NCBI GenBank assembly: GCA_947499955.1
Contig: CANMQI010000011.1
Location: forward strand, 1 to 64,000
Source: an uncultured Granulosicoccus sp.
GTDB lineage: Bacteria; Pseudomonadota; Gammaproteobacteria; Granulosicoccales; Granulosicoccaceae
Direction: 5' to 3'
DNA length: 64,000 bases
Shown here piece by piece: positions 16,468-25,002 of the stretch (positions are counted from its first letter, which is position 1; each line of letters opens with the position of its first letter). The notes beneath the pieces are model-generated. The model worked only from the letters and a program-made list of their open reading frames with translations, was not told the DNA's origin and did not search any database. A program made the translations under genes and the position numbers.

Positions 16468-17004
16468 ATGGATCAGATTCTGAGCTTGCTGACTGACTAT
16501 TCACCAGCGATTGTGACACTGCTCGCGTGCGGCTCCGCCCTTGTGTACGTCTTGAAGAACGTCACGGAAAACGCGATTTCCACAGAATTTGACCGCTACA
16601 AAAAGGAGATTGAGCTCAAACTGGAAAGGAGGTCCAAGTTTGAAGAAAAGATCCTGTTGGATCGGTACACCAGCGTCGTGGATCTCCAGACTCGAATTGG
16701 TCGAGTCATGACGGATCTGAACAGGCATCGCCATGGGACCGATGTGGAAAACTTGATCAAGGATAACGATATAGTCCCTTTGACCGCAGTATTCGAGCTG
16801 CTCGCCGCCAATCGATACCTGATAACCGAGCGTTTTCACAAGATTCTTCTGGATGAATCTCAGATCATTATCTTGCTGGCGAATGAGAAAGATGCTGACC
16901 GACTGGCGACCCACTATTCCCGGTATGCAGGACTACAGGAAGAGTTCCATAAGGCGATGAATGATGTGTTCGGCATTGACAAGATAACCTGGGAGGCGCG
17001 GTAA
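16468..17004 (+). CDS. Membrane-anchored coiled-coil protein of unknown function
   Basis: 178 aa. N-terminal membrane segment at about residues 13-29 (AIVTLLACGSALVYVLKN) followed by a charged coiled coil (DRYKKEIELKLERRSKFEEK) and a helical domain with RYTSVVDLQTRIGRVMTDL. Small stand-alone proteins of this form occur in many proteobacteria without known role. Follows the 15542 gene in the same direction. GAGAACTT lies a few bases before the ATG as a moderate ribosome site. Confidence 0.65.
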   Translation: MDQILSLLTDYSPAIVTLLACGSALVYVLKNVTENAISTEFDRYKKEIELKLERRSKFEEKILLDRYTSVVDLQTRIGRVMTDLNRHRHGTDVENLIKDNDIVPLTAVFELLAANRYLITERFHKILLDESQIIILLANEKDADRLATHYSRYAGLQEEFHKAMNDVFGIDKITWEAR

Positions 17005-17097
17005 CCGCGAAGCGCCAGCCCATGGGCAGGATTGATCGACAATCTCGTGTATTCAGATGTCGACGCACCACCGTACCAGGCATACCGCATGAACACC

Positions 17098-17988
17098 CTA
17101 TAAATTGATCAGATCACCCTGCTCAGCCACCAGCGTCACACGACGCACACCCGGCGATTGCCTGACCTTTTCAACCAGACTCATATCCGCCCAGACCAGG
17201 CCCGTGGACAATGCATCGGCAAGCGTCGCCGTCTCGGCTTCTACAGACACTGTCGACCATGGGCGACGCCTGTCGTTGTCATGTCCGGCAGGGAGGAAAA
17301 TATGACCGCTGGCCCCGACCGGTGTCGCCATCGGGCTTGAAGTGGCAACCGCGGCATTTTCAAACGTATGTGTGTCAACCATCCCGTGGGTCGGGTCTGC
17401 CAACCCCAGTGTCCACGGACCACCCCTTCCTCTGTATTCGCCAATATTGACCAGCGTTTGCGTAAAGCCGAGCGCCTTGAGTCGTTCCGACACAAGATCC
17501 GTCGCAAAACCTTGAGCAATGCCGTTGAACGTCAGTGCCTGCCCCGGTGCCAGGGCGACACGGGCTTCGTTGAATCGAACCTTTTCCCACCCGACCAGAT
17601 GTGAGACTTCTGCCGGATCACGCCCATTCATGGCATGGTCCCAAATGGGTTGCACACTGGGATCGAACAGACCATTGCTGAGGCGGTAGGCCAGATCGGC
17701 TGACTTCAGAAGCCGGAGAAAGTGAGCAGGTGGGCGGAGCACACCGTGCTGGTTTAGCCGTACCAGCGCAGAATCAGGATCGTAAAGACTGAACAGTTTT
17801 TCAGCCTGCATGATCAACAATCGCGCTTCGCTTATTGCCTCATTCGCCGCTTTTTCAGGTCCGCGAATGCTCAGGCTGACATCGCTGCCGAAGGCACGCC
17901 CCTGCCAACGCTGTGTCTCTGCCGCGACAGCGAAGGTAGCGGTGAACGAGGCGGTAATCGAAAGGAATCGTCGACGACTGATGTTCAT
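17098..17988 (-). CDS. nosX: ApbE-family FMN transferase, NosX-like
   Basis: 296 aa from ATG at 17988, chosen because it overlaps the nosR stop by 4 bases (ATGA). The N-terminus has a Tat signal (SRRRFLSITASF), so it acts in the periplasm. ApbE proteins move FMN from FAD onto a Thr/Ser of target proteins. Family signatures are DSALVRLNQHG, DPSVQPIWD, LTFNGIAQGFATDLVSERL, VNIGEYRGRG, and ADALSTGL near the C-terminus. The GEY in place of GGD is a feature I recall from NosX-type proteins. Its target is almost certainly the FMN domain of the NosR just upstream. Confidence 0.88.
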   Translation of the reverse strand: MNISRRRFLSITASFTATFAVAAETQRWQGRAFGSDVSLSIRGPEKAANEAISEARLLIMQAEKLFSLYDPDSALVRLNQHGVLRPPAHFLRLLKSADLAYRLSNGLFDPSVQPIWDHAMNGRDPAEVSHLVGWEKVRFNEARVALAPGQALTFNGIAQGFATDLVSERLKALGFTQTLVNIGEYRGRGGPWTLGLADPTHGMVDTHTFENAAVATSSPMATPVGASGHIFLPAGHDNDRRRPWSTVSVEAETATLADALSTGLVWADMSLVEKVRQSPGVRRVTLVAEQGDLINL

Positions 17989-20096
17989 TCCACCGCTACC
18001 TTCATCTGACTCACTTTCGATTGACGCCCCTTTCCCTCGAGAATCAATGGGACGCACTTGCTCGGGTCATCATGGATAGTGACGCAATCGAGACACTGAA
18101 AACATTCCGAGTATTCGATCTCCCCGGTTTTTCGTATTGCACCGTAGTTGCATTTGACGCGACACAACTGACACGGAGATCCGCACGCGACGCGCCGCTC
18201 AATCCAGTCACGGGCACGCAGCAAGCCTCCGATGGCCATCACCGCACCCAGGGGGCACAGGTAACGGCAAAAGCCCTTGAACAGGACCATCGACAGGGCG
18301 AGCAAGGACACGGCATAGGCCACGTAGTACCACTCGCGGACAAAGAAGGTGGTGATGGCGGTCTTGAAGGGCTCGACTTCAATCGCCTTGTCCAGTGCCG
18401 ACGGGAGCGTGAAGATCAGTGCCACCAGACCCGCCAGAACCACGTACTTGAGGTATTTCAACCGAGCATCCCAGACAGCGCTCGGCTTTATCTGTGGCAA
18501 GCCAATCAACCTGCCGAGGTGATGCGCGAATTCCTGCAAGGCACCGAATGGGCACAGCCAGCCGCAGAAGAGCCCACGCCCCCACAGCACGAAGCCGACA
18601 ATGGTCACAATCCAGATCACTAGAGAGAACGGATCGTAGAGAAGAAACGCAAAGCTGCCACCTTCGAAAGCGGTTCGAGCGATGGCAAGCGGGGTGGCAA
18701 TGGAGAGCTGGCCCTGCCCCCACCAGCCCACGAACCCCACGACAAACGCCAGAATCCCCAGGCGTAGCGGTGTGAAATAGCGATAAGAGGCAAGCGTGTT
18801 CTTTGACGATAGCAGCAAGGCTGTGAGACCGACGAGAAACACGCCCAGAATGACAAGGTCGGTCTGTCGGTTGCGCAAGGCATCCACCCACGGGGGTGAA
18901 GGCTTGATCACTTCAGGACGCGTGTAGAAGCGCTCGGGCGCCACATAAGCGATATCCAGTGTCTGGGAGCCGATCTCCGGCATGAACGAGCCATGAGCAC
19001 GCAGGGCCTTGATCTGCAGCGTCCATTCCGAGGTGGGATCGAAGCCAAGCCGGCGGTCGGTGCGAATGACCAGCATGGCCCCGTCATGCAGTGCTTCCGG
19101 CACAGCATCATCAAGCTCGACAAAGATATCGCTGTCGCGAAAGGCGATGGGAAAACCCCCTTGCTCGGCACTGATCAGATCCGGTGCGGTGTTGCGTACG
19201 AATTCCTCTGTCACCAAACCGTGCCGTGCCGCGTCGATCAACAGAACAGGTTCGTCCGTATCCCTGATCGCCATGAAATCCTGCAGCTCTGCAAAGCTCT
19301 CTTCACTCAGGACGGCTTTCGCTATCGAGGGTGCCCCCACATCCACCACCCACACATCAAGGTATAGCCCTTCGGGGTCACGCCTGGCCTCCGGATCATC
19401 GTCTTCCCACAGCGTGTCGGCGAACGCGGCATCAATCTCGGCATTCGTCACGCTCTTGCGCCTGACAATGCCTTGCTCGACAAGCTCACCCCAGGACAGT
19501 TCTTCCACGTAATCGGCTTTGGGGAACGCGGGCGCACCGGTGCTGATACCACTCATTTTCTCGCGCGCAACCTGCAGCGATGCCGCCAGAATGCTCTCAT
19601 GTGCGATGCGCACGGAAGCGGTGCCTTTCGTCACCCCGTCCAGATACACCAGTGCCGACCCCTCGGTGGCAGACCCGTACGGCGTGCCCACCACCAGGGA
19701 TTCGGAAATGGAATGTCCACGGTATTGCTTGAAATAATCGTAGAAGAGATGTTCAGGCAGCCCCGAGACGAAGATGGGCTCGTTATGCGAAATCAGTTGA
19801 ACATCGATGAAGCGACCATCCAGATCGAGTACCACCAGCAGGTTGATGGCCGCACCGGAAAACCCGGGCAATGGCGCCAGCGGTTCCGTTTCAAAAACAT
19901 AGCCGGCCTCTCCACCGCCGCTGTTGAGCAGTTGCCACACGCCCTTGTCATTGACAGCTTCGCCAAGGCTCATGGGAGGCTCGATATAGGATTCGAGCGC
20001 CTCTCGACTCAGGGGTTCTTCTGCCGCGCTCAGTGACGTGGTGATAAACAGGACCACGGCACACAAGGCGTATTGCAGCCATGCTCTCAGATGCAA
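17985..20096 (-). CDS. nosR: NosR-type membrane flavoprotein / iron-sulfur protein
   Basis: 703 aa, typical NosR/NirI size. Signal peptide (MHLRAWLQYALCAVVLFITT), then a periplasmic FMN-binding domain (about 30-200) with candidate flavinylation site DGVTKGTASV near residue 175. A middle domain follows, then about six membrane segments from residue 410. Two CX3CP motifs (CGWLCPFGAL and CRYLCPLGAV) are typical of NosR/NapH. Near the C-terminus two 4Fe-4S-like clusters can be read: CGSPCQLCRVKC and CFQCLDCVTIHDDPSKC. NosR supplies electrons to, or is needed for expression of, nitrous oxide reductase. No nosZ, nosD, nosF, nosY or nosL is in the window, so this pair is an orphan here. Confidence 0.88.
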   Translation of the reverse strand: MHLRAWLQYALCAVVLFITTSLSAAEEPLSREALESYIEPPMSLGEAVNDKGVWQLLNSGGGEAGYVFETEPLAPLPGFSGAAINLLVVLDLDGRFIDVQLISHNEPIFVSGLPEHLFYDYFKQYRGHSISESLVVGTPYGSATEGSALVYLDGVTKGTASVRIAHESILAASLQVAREKMSGISTGAPAFPKADYVEELSWGELVEQGIVRRKSVTNAEIDAAFADTLWEDDDPEARRDPEGLYLDVWVVDVGAPSIAKAVLSEESFAELQDFMAIRDTDEPVLLIDAARHGLVTEEFVRNTAPDLISAEQGGFPIAFRDSDIFVELDDAVPEALHDGAMLVIRTDRRLGFDPTSEWTLQIKALRAHGSFMPEIGSQTLDIAYVAPERFYTRPEVIKPSPPWVDALRNRQTDLVILGVFLVGLTALLLSSKNTLASYRYFTPLRLGILAFVVGFVGWWGQGQLSIATPLAIARTAFEGGSFAFLLYDPFSLVIWIVTIVGFVLWGRGLFCGWLCPFGALQEFAHHLGRLIGLPQIKPSAVWDARLKYLKYVVLAGLVALIFTLPSALDKAIEVEPFKTAITTFFVREWYYVAYAVSLLALSMVLFKGFCRYLCPLGAVMAIGGLLRARDWIERRVACGSPCQLCRVKCNYGAIRKTGEIEYSECFQCLDCVTIHDDPSKCVPLILEGKGRQSKVSQMKVAVE

Positions 20097-20546
20097 GGCA
20101 GGCGTCCGAGTGGTGTGCTGGCACGTCCGTTCTGTCCGAAGCGGGTCATGAATACGGGTTCGTCGTCGAGTTGGAATCGTGATGGAAACCCTGCACGCTG
20201 CAGGCCTTCACAATGATTTCAACGTATTGAACCAGACTCGTCAATGCTACCTTCGGGCCCCGCCTGCCCGGCCCAGCCATATCCGCCCTCTGACACCTCT
20301 CATGTCTGGCGACGGTCTGCCCTTCGTATCGCTCAGCGCGGCGCGTAGAAGATGCGCTTGAACGGCCAGACTTCCGATAGCCGCGCAGAGACACTCTCCC
20401 ACAGCGCGGCATCCAGTTGAGCATGGCGGGCCCTCACCCATGACGCTGCCGCTATATCAACGCCATCTCGGCATGGTAGTGACTCCATCGTTGAGTGGTT
20501 GACGTTATTCTTGTCGAACGTTCGTCTCGGATGGTACAACCGGGCT
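20097..20546. other. Intergenic upstream of nosR
   Basis: About 450 bases between the nosR start and the end of the GST gene. I searched for an FNR/ANR box (TTGAT-N4-ATCAA) and found none. CGAACGTTCG (about 20516-20525) is a 10-base perfect palindrome near the GST end. No gene is supported on either strand. Confidence 0.35.
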
Positions 20547-21203
20547 TCATCGAAACGTCGGTGCCACGAGCACCCTGGCCGCAGAAGGACGCTTTCTGAG
20601 CCTGTCCACATACGCAACCAGTCGCGGCAGATCGACAAGGAAACCTTCTGCAGCTGGCAAGCCTGACAGATAATCGAGCATTGGCGCCGCAATCGCATCG
20701 GCGATGGTGAACGTGTCCCCCACAAGATAAGTGCCTTCGGCAAGCTGGTCGTCCAGAAGTGTCAGTATGCGAGTCAGCTCCGGCCTGGCAGCATCAGCAA
20801 CCTCCTGACGTACTGAACCATCATTGCCCTTGGGGAACACGAATTCGAGTAGATAACTGCGCACGATGACTTGGTCAATATACAGTGCAAGCAAGGCGGT
20901 CCACTGATCAACCTGGGCTCGCAACCACGGCTCCTCCGGCTGTAGCGCAGGCCCTGCAAAGGCAGCATCCAGATACCGACATATACTAGCGGTCTCGATC
21001 AGCTGCCTATCACCATGCACCAGCACCGGTATCTTGCCGAAAGGGTGAAGAGCGAAGAGCTCAGGTGCACCCGGTTTGATGAGCTGGCCATTGAACTCGC
21101 TGCCAATGGTATAGGGGATGCCCTTCTCCTCACAGCACAGCTGCACGCTGCGCACGAAAGTACTGAATTGCATTCCGACGATATGCACGGCCTGGGTAGT
21201 CAT
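20547..21203 (-). CDS. Glutathione S-transferase family protein
   Basis: 218 aa, normal GST length. N-terminal thioredoxin-like domain with FSTFVRSVQLCCEEKGIPY and the cis-Pro/SNAIL-like stretch GKIPVLVHGDRQLIETASICRYLD (glutathione site). C-terminal all-helical domain with FTIADAIAAPMLDYL (the usual N-capping box D). It conjugates or otherwise handles glutathione with an unknown partner. A TetR-family gene is divergent at 21319, with a perfect palindrome between the two, so this gene is likely repressed by it and switched on by an electrophile. Confidence 0.9.
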   Translation of the reverse strand: MTTQAVHIVGMQFSTFVRSVQLCCEEKGIPYTIGSEFNGQLIKPGAPELFALHPFGKIPVLVHGDRQLIETASICRYLDAAFAGPALQPEEPWLRAQVDQWTALLALYIDQVIVRSYLLEFVFPKGNDGSVRQEVADAARPELTRILTLLDDQLAEGTYLVGDTFTIADAIAAPMLDYLSGLPAAEGFLVDLPRLVAYVDRLRKRPSAARVLVAPTFR

Positions 21204-21253
21204 CTGTGAACTCGTGGTGTATGTGATCTGCTGTCAGGATAATTCGTCCCACC

Positions 21254-21271
21254 ATATGTTCAAGAACATAT
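21254..21271. promoter_or_regulatory. TetR-type operator
   Basis: ATATGTTC-AA-GAACATAT is a perfect 8+8 palindrome with a 2-base centre, midway in the gap between the divergent GST (start 21203) and TetR (start 21319) genes. Size and position fit a TetR-dimer site. Confidence 0.7.
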
Positions 21272-21318
21272 AGTGTATTCGTGACACCCTGATCGCGTTA
21301 TCCATTGGAGAGCCAAAG

Positions 21319-21873
21319 ATGCCCTGGAATGAAGACCACAAATCCCAAACTCGCCAACGCATCCTGGAGTCTGCCGCAGTGTTGTTCAGCCGACAGGGTT
21401 TCGATGGCACCAGCATCGATAACGTGATGGAGCATGCGGGTCTGACGCGAGGCGCCTTTTACACCCACTTTTCGTCGAAAAGCGAGCTCTATGCAGAAGC
21501 GCTGAGCACTGCTGCTCAGAAGAATATCGTGCGGTTGAAGGGCGCGTGCCCGAGCGATCGCGTGTTCGATTATCTGAGTGATGCGCATCGGAAGAACGAG
21601 ACAATCAATTGTCCGCTGGCTTGTCTCGTCAGTGACGTTGCTCAGCAGGATCAGAGCGTACGGGATACCTACACACGCCTGTTTGCCGGCTTTGTCAGCC
21701 ATTGCCAGAGCCCTGACTCGGACCCCAACGATCGTAAACAGGCAATGCAACAAGCGGTTCTGCTGATCGGAGGTATTGCGATTTCTCGCAATCTGACCGA
21801 CGAGCCTTTAGCGCAGGAGTTGCTTGATGTGTGCCGCTCGCTTGCCTTGGAGTTGGTACCCACGCAAGGCTGA
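21319..21873 (+). CDS. TetR-family transcriptional repressor
   Basis: 184 aa. N-terminal HTH: RQRILESAAVLFSRQGFDGT, then IDNVMEHAGLTRGAFYTHF as recognition region and SSKSELYAEAL. The C-terminal half is the ligand-binding helical bundle (LIGGIAISRNLTDEPLAQEL), of the subtype seen near glutathione transferases and reductases. The gene is divergent from the GST with a palindromic operator at 21254-21271, so it probably represses both. AGAGCCAAAG before the ATG is the likely ribosome site. Confidence 0.9.
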   Translation: MPWNEDHKSQTRQRILESAAVLFSRQGFDGTSIDNVMEHAGLTRGAFYTHFSSKSELYAEALSTAAQKNIVRLKGACPSDRVFDYLSDAHRKNETINCPLACLVSDVAQQDQSVRDTYTRLFAGFVSHCQSPDSDPNDRKQAMQQAVLLIGGIAISRNLTDEPLAQELLDVCRSLALELVPTQG

Positions 21874-22049
21874 GCCACGTCTCCTGTGCTGGGGTCCAGG
21901 CAGGTAGACGGTCAGGGCAAGCAGCGAAAAGAACTCTGGACGGACTTGAACTGACTGGCCTATCAGGCAGTCGTGAAGGGTTGCAGGCACCCATCGTCGA
22001 GGAGTAGGGTGAATGAGTCATCGATAGCGATACGCCACGGAGATCGCTG

Positions 22050-22670
22050 ATGTTCGACGAAGTCATTACGACAAGAGATCGTCTGCGCGAGATCGTCGGT
22101 ACTCCCAGCCACCGCATGGCTGGCAAATGCATCGACCATATCGACGATATCTGTCGTCGCTATATTGCCGCCTCACCCTATATCGTGCTCTCCACACGCG
22201 GCAGAGACGGTCTGCTGGATATGTCACCCAAGGGGGACGCGGTCGGTTTTGTTCATGTCATCGGCGACAAGATGCTGGCCATTCCCGAGCGACTCGGCAA
22301 CCAGCGGGCTGACACCTTCGATAATCTGATGACGAATCCCGAAGTCGGTATCATTTTCCTGATCCCCGGATTCCCCTTCATATTGAGAGTGAGCGGTACG
22401 GGCCAGGTGGTGCGAGATGAATCGCTACAGGCCATGTTTGCCATCAAGGGCAAAGAGCCGGACCTGATTACCGCTGTCACCGTGGAAGAGGCTTTTGTGC
22501 ATTGTGCAAAATCCATCGCCCGCTCCAATATCTGGCATCCAGAGAAGTGGCCACCCACTGAACACATTCCCTCCTATGCCGTCTCTACGGTGGCCCATGC
22601 TGCACTAGCCGAGAGCGTGGATGAGATGCAAGCGATGATCGATGATGATTTTGATAATCGGATGTATTAG
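22050..22670 (+). CDS. PPOX-type flavoprotein (pyridoxamine 5'-phosphate oxidase family, MSMEG_1061-like)
   Basis: 206 aa. Split beta-barrel binding FMN. Signatures include ITTRDRLREIVGTP, then AASPYIVLSTRGRDGLLDMSPKGD and NQRADTFDNLMTNPEVGIIF, which fit the MSMEG_1061 subgroup rather than PdxH. HCAKSIARSNIWHPEKWPP is the typical C-terminal stretch. Likely a flavin- or F420-dependent reductase with unknown substrate. ATG at 22050. It follows the TetR gene by 176 bases in the same direction and may be a separate unit. Confidence 0.85.
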   Translation: MFDEVITTRDRLREIVGTPSHRMAGKCIDHIDDICRRYIAASPYIVLSTRGRDGLLDMSPKGDAVGFVHVIGDKMLAIPERLGNQRADTFDNLMTNPEVGIIFLIPGFPFILRVSGTGQVVRDESLQAMFAIKGKEPDLITAVTVEEAFVHCAKSIARSNIWHPEKWPPTEHIPSYAVSTVAHAALAESVDEMQAMIDDDFDNRMY

Positions 22671-22972
22671 CTTCGCGAAATTGACGAGCCCGTCGATGGC
22701 TTCGTGTTCGACCTGCATCTGCGCAGCGCCCTGGGGTCCGCCAGCTCCGTGGACTTCGTGCCGTTTCGTATTCCGTTCTGACGGCAGTTCATCACAGCTG
22801 ACAACAGACCCATCGGCAAATCGACGGTAAGACGCTCATGTTTGAAAATTTGCCGCCGATACAGTTCAGGTCGGGGCAGTTGTCATCGGCAGTAAACGCT
22901 CAGTCGGCACTGGATTTCGGCTGATGGCAACCAGAGTACGATTTTCTCTAGAGCCCACTTCACGGAGCCCAC
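22671..22972. other. Intergenic with possible C-terminal gene remnant
   Basis: Just after the flavoprotein stop, a rightward frame without a start reads DEPVDGFVFDLHLRSALGSA then VDFVPFRIPF and stops at 22779-22781. It looks like the tail of a protein whose front is gone, but I cannot place the family. The rest must hold the promoter for the kinase gene at 22973. Confidence 0.25.
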
Positions 22973-24472
22973 ATGACTGACGCGCAATCGATTTACAGCG
23001 CTGCCTGGTTCGAGCAGATCCTCGACGCCATGTCGGACATGGTTCTGGTCAAGGGCCCCAAGTCGCGTCTGCTGTGGGCCAATCATGCATTTCGTGAATA
23101 CTACGGCCTGAGCAATGAACAGCTGCGCCAACTGATCGATGGTGAGCACTGTGACCCTGATGACACCCTGCAATACGTCAGGGACGATCACAAGGTCTTC
23201 CAGACCGGCAAGAACCTGGACATACCGGCAGAGCCTGTCACCGATGCCAATGGTGTCGTGCGCTACATGCACACGATGAAGAGCCCGATCTTCGAGGACG
23301 GCAAGGTGGTCAGGCAGGTGGGTGTCAGCCGGCCGGTAACCGACACCGATCTGATCGCGCAGATGTCGAAGCACCGGGCGGAGCGCAAGGAGTCCACGGA
23401 ATCGCTGAGAACACTGGTCAGAGCCATGCCGAGCGCCGTGGTCATGGTCGATGCATCCCATCGCATTCTGGCCTGCAGTGAAGAGTTTGCACAGCTGCAG
23501 ACCACGCTGTTCGCGCACCCCATCACTATTGAAGAGCTTCTGGAAGAAGATTATGCCGATCGACTGGAAGCGAAGCTGCCCCTGCTGCACGATATCGATG
23601 CCACCATGGCTGGCGGCCAACCACCCAGACGGGTCGAATCCGTGTCACCGGCAGGTAGTGCAGAGAGTTGGATCGAGATCGAGTGCAGAGCCTGGCATGA
23701 CGCCAGTGGTGCCATCTCCGGTAGCGTAGCCGTACTCTACGACGTTACCCGTCAGCATCTTGACCAGAAGAGCCTGCTTCAGGCCAATGATGAACTGTCG
23801 CAGTTCAACTACCATGTATCACATGATCTTGTCGCGCCAATCACCACCACTCGCGGCTTGTTGAACACCATCGCCGAGGACATCAGCGATGCCCGGTATG
23901 ACGAATTGCCCGAAATGATAGACATGGCACAGGGACAGTTGCTCAAGCTGAACAATCTTGTCACCGACCTGATGATTCTTGCCCGAGCCGATACGGCCTC
24001 TGTCAACGCCACCGAGTTCGACCTGGCCACCGTCGTCAACGACATCAGCGCCACGCAGCTGATGGACTGTGAGCCTGATGCTGTAGATGATGTCGAGCTG
24101 AATCTGGAAGTCAGCACGCTCCATTCAGACAGGACACGCATCACGCAGGTGATGACCAATCTGTTGTCGAACGCACGCAAGTTTCGTGATGAATCCGAGG
24201 ATAAACCGACAATTTCGGTAAGCTCCTTCAGACAAGACGATCACATCGTCGTGCAAGTCAGCGACAACGGTCAGGGTATCGATCCTGAACTGAGCGATGA
24301 CGCCTTCACGATGTTTACCCGCGGCTCGTCGCAACATACCGGCCATGGTCTGGGCTTGTACATCGTCAAGAAGCATGTCGACCGAGTGGGCGGTCAGGTG
24401 CAGATCAGCAATCATCGCAAGCCGACCGTATTCAGCATTCGCTTGCCCAACCAACCTCGGCCATCGTCATGA
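22973..24472 (+). CDS. PAS-domain sensor histidine kinase
   Basis: 499 aa, no membrane segment. First PAS at about residues 12-125 (DMVLVKGPKSRLLWANHAFREY) with a PAC tail, second PAS at about 145-260 (SAVVMVDASHRILACSEEF). The HisKA dimerisation region has the phospho-accepting H284 in HVSHDLVAPITT. HATPase: N-box NLLSNARKFRDE, G1 VSDNGQGIDPE, G2 HGLGLYIVKKH. A cytosolic kinase sensing an internal or diffusible signal. The last four bases overlap the response-regulator gene at 24469 (ATGA), so they are co-translated and should form one pathway. Confidence 0.92.
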   Translation: MTDAQSIYSAAWFEQILDAMSDMVLVKGPKSRLLWANHAFREYYGLSNEQLRQLIDGEHCDPDDTLQYVRDDHKVFQTGKNLDIPAEPVTDANGVVRYMHTMKSPIFEDGKVVRQVGVSRPVTDTDLIAQMSKHRAERKESTESLRTLVRAMPSAVVMVDASHRILACSEEFAQLQTTLFAHPITIEELLEEDYADRLEAKLPLLHDIDATMAGGQPPRRVESVSPAGSAESWIEIECRAWHDASGAISGSVAVLYDVTRQHLDQKSLLQANDELSQFNYHVSHDLVAPITTTRGLLNTIAEDISDARYDELPEMIDMAQGQLLKLNNLVTDLMILARADTASVNATEFDLATVVNDISATQLMDCEPDAVDDVELNLEVSTLHSDRTRITQVMTNLLSNARKFRDESEDKPTISVSSFRQDDHIVVQVSDNGQGIDPELSDDAFTMFTRGSSQHTGHGLGLYIVKKHVDRVGGQVQISNHRKPTVFSIRLPNQPRPSS

Positions 24473-24897
24473 ACAAGCACAGCGTACTGCTCGTCGATGA
24501 CAACGCGATTGACCTCATGGTGCATCGTCGAGCGCTGCTGCGCAGTGGGCGATTCGAGACGGTGGAAACGGCGCAGTCCGGCAAGGAAGCGCTGACCTTG
24601 TTGCAGGATCACGCGGCAGATCGTGCAGAAGAACCGGGAAAACTTCCGGTGCTGCTCATGCTGCTGGACATCAACATGCCCGTCATGAACGGGTTCGATT
24701 TTCTCGAGCGCCTGGCACAGTTGGGACTGAACGATGATCCACGTTTCGTCGTCATGCTGACCTCCTCCAGCGCTGAGACCGACAAGCAAAAGGCGCTGAG
24801 CAACAGCCGGGTTGCCGACTATATGGTCAAGCCTTTCAGCACCGATGACGCGCATGCGATAGCAGACAAGCTCGACGCCTGGAGAGACAACGTCTGA
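24469..24897 (+). CDS. Single-domain response regulator
   Basis: 142 aa, receiver domain only. Acid pair D10-D11 in LLVDDNAID, phospho-acceptor D67 in LLDINMPVMNGFDF, conserved Thr/Ser in VVMLTSSSAE and Lys in YMVKPFS. No output domain, so it works through protein contact or a phosphorelay, like Rcp1-type partners of phytochrome kinases. It overlaps the kinase gene by 4 bases, which makes that kinase its partner. Confidence 0.92.
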   Translation: MNKHSVLLVDDNAIDLMVHRRALLRSGRFETVETAQSGKEALTLLQDHAADRAEEPGKLPVLLMLLDINMPVMNGFDFLERLAQLGLNDDPRFVVMLTSSSAETDKQKALSNSRVADYMVKPFSTDDAHAIADKLDAWRDNV

Positions 24898-25002
24898 CGA
24901 GACTATCGGACGGGCTTCAGCTGCCATGCGCCTGCTTGCTGGTTCCGATGGGACTGCTTTTCGTATACCGTGTCGGGAAACCTGACTGCCTCCTGTCGAA
25001 CC

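Noticed and set aside
20097-20250. Possible FNR/ANR box upstream of nosR (TTGAACCAGACTCGTCAA)
   Set aside because: Does not fit TTGAT-N4-ATCAA in spacing or bases.
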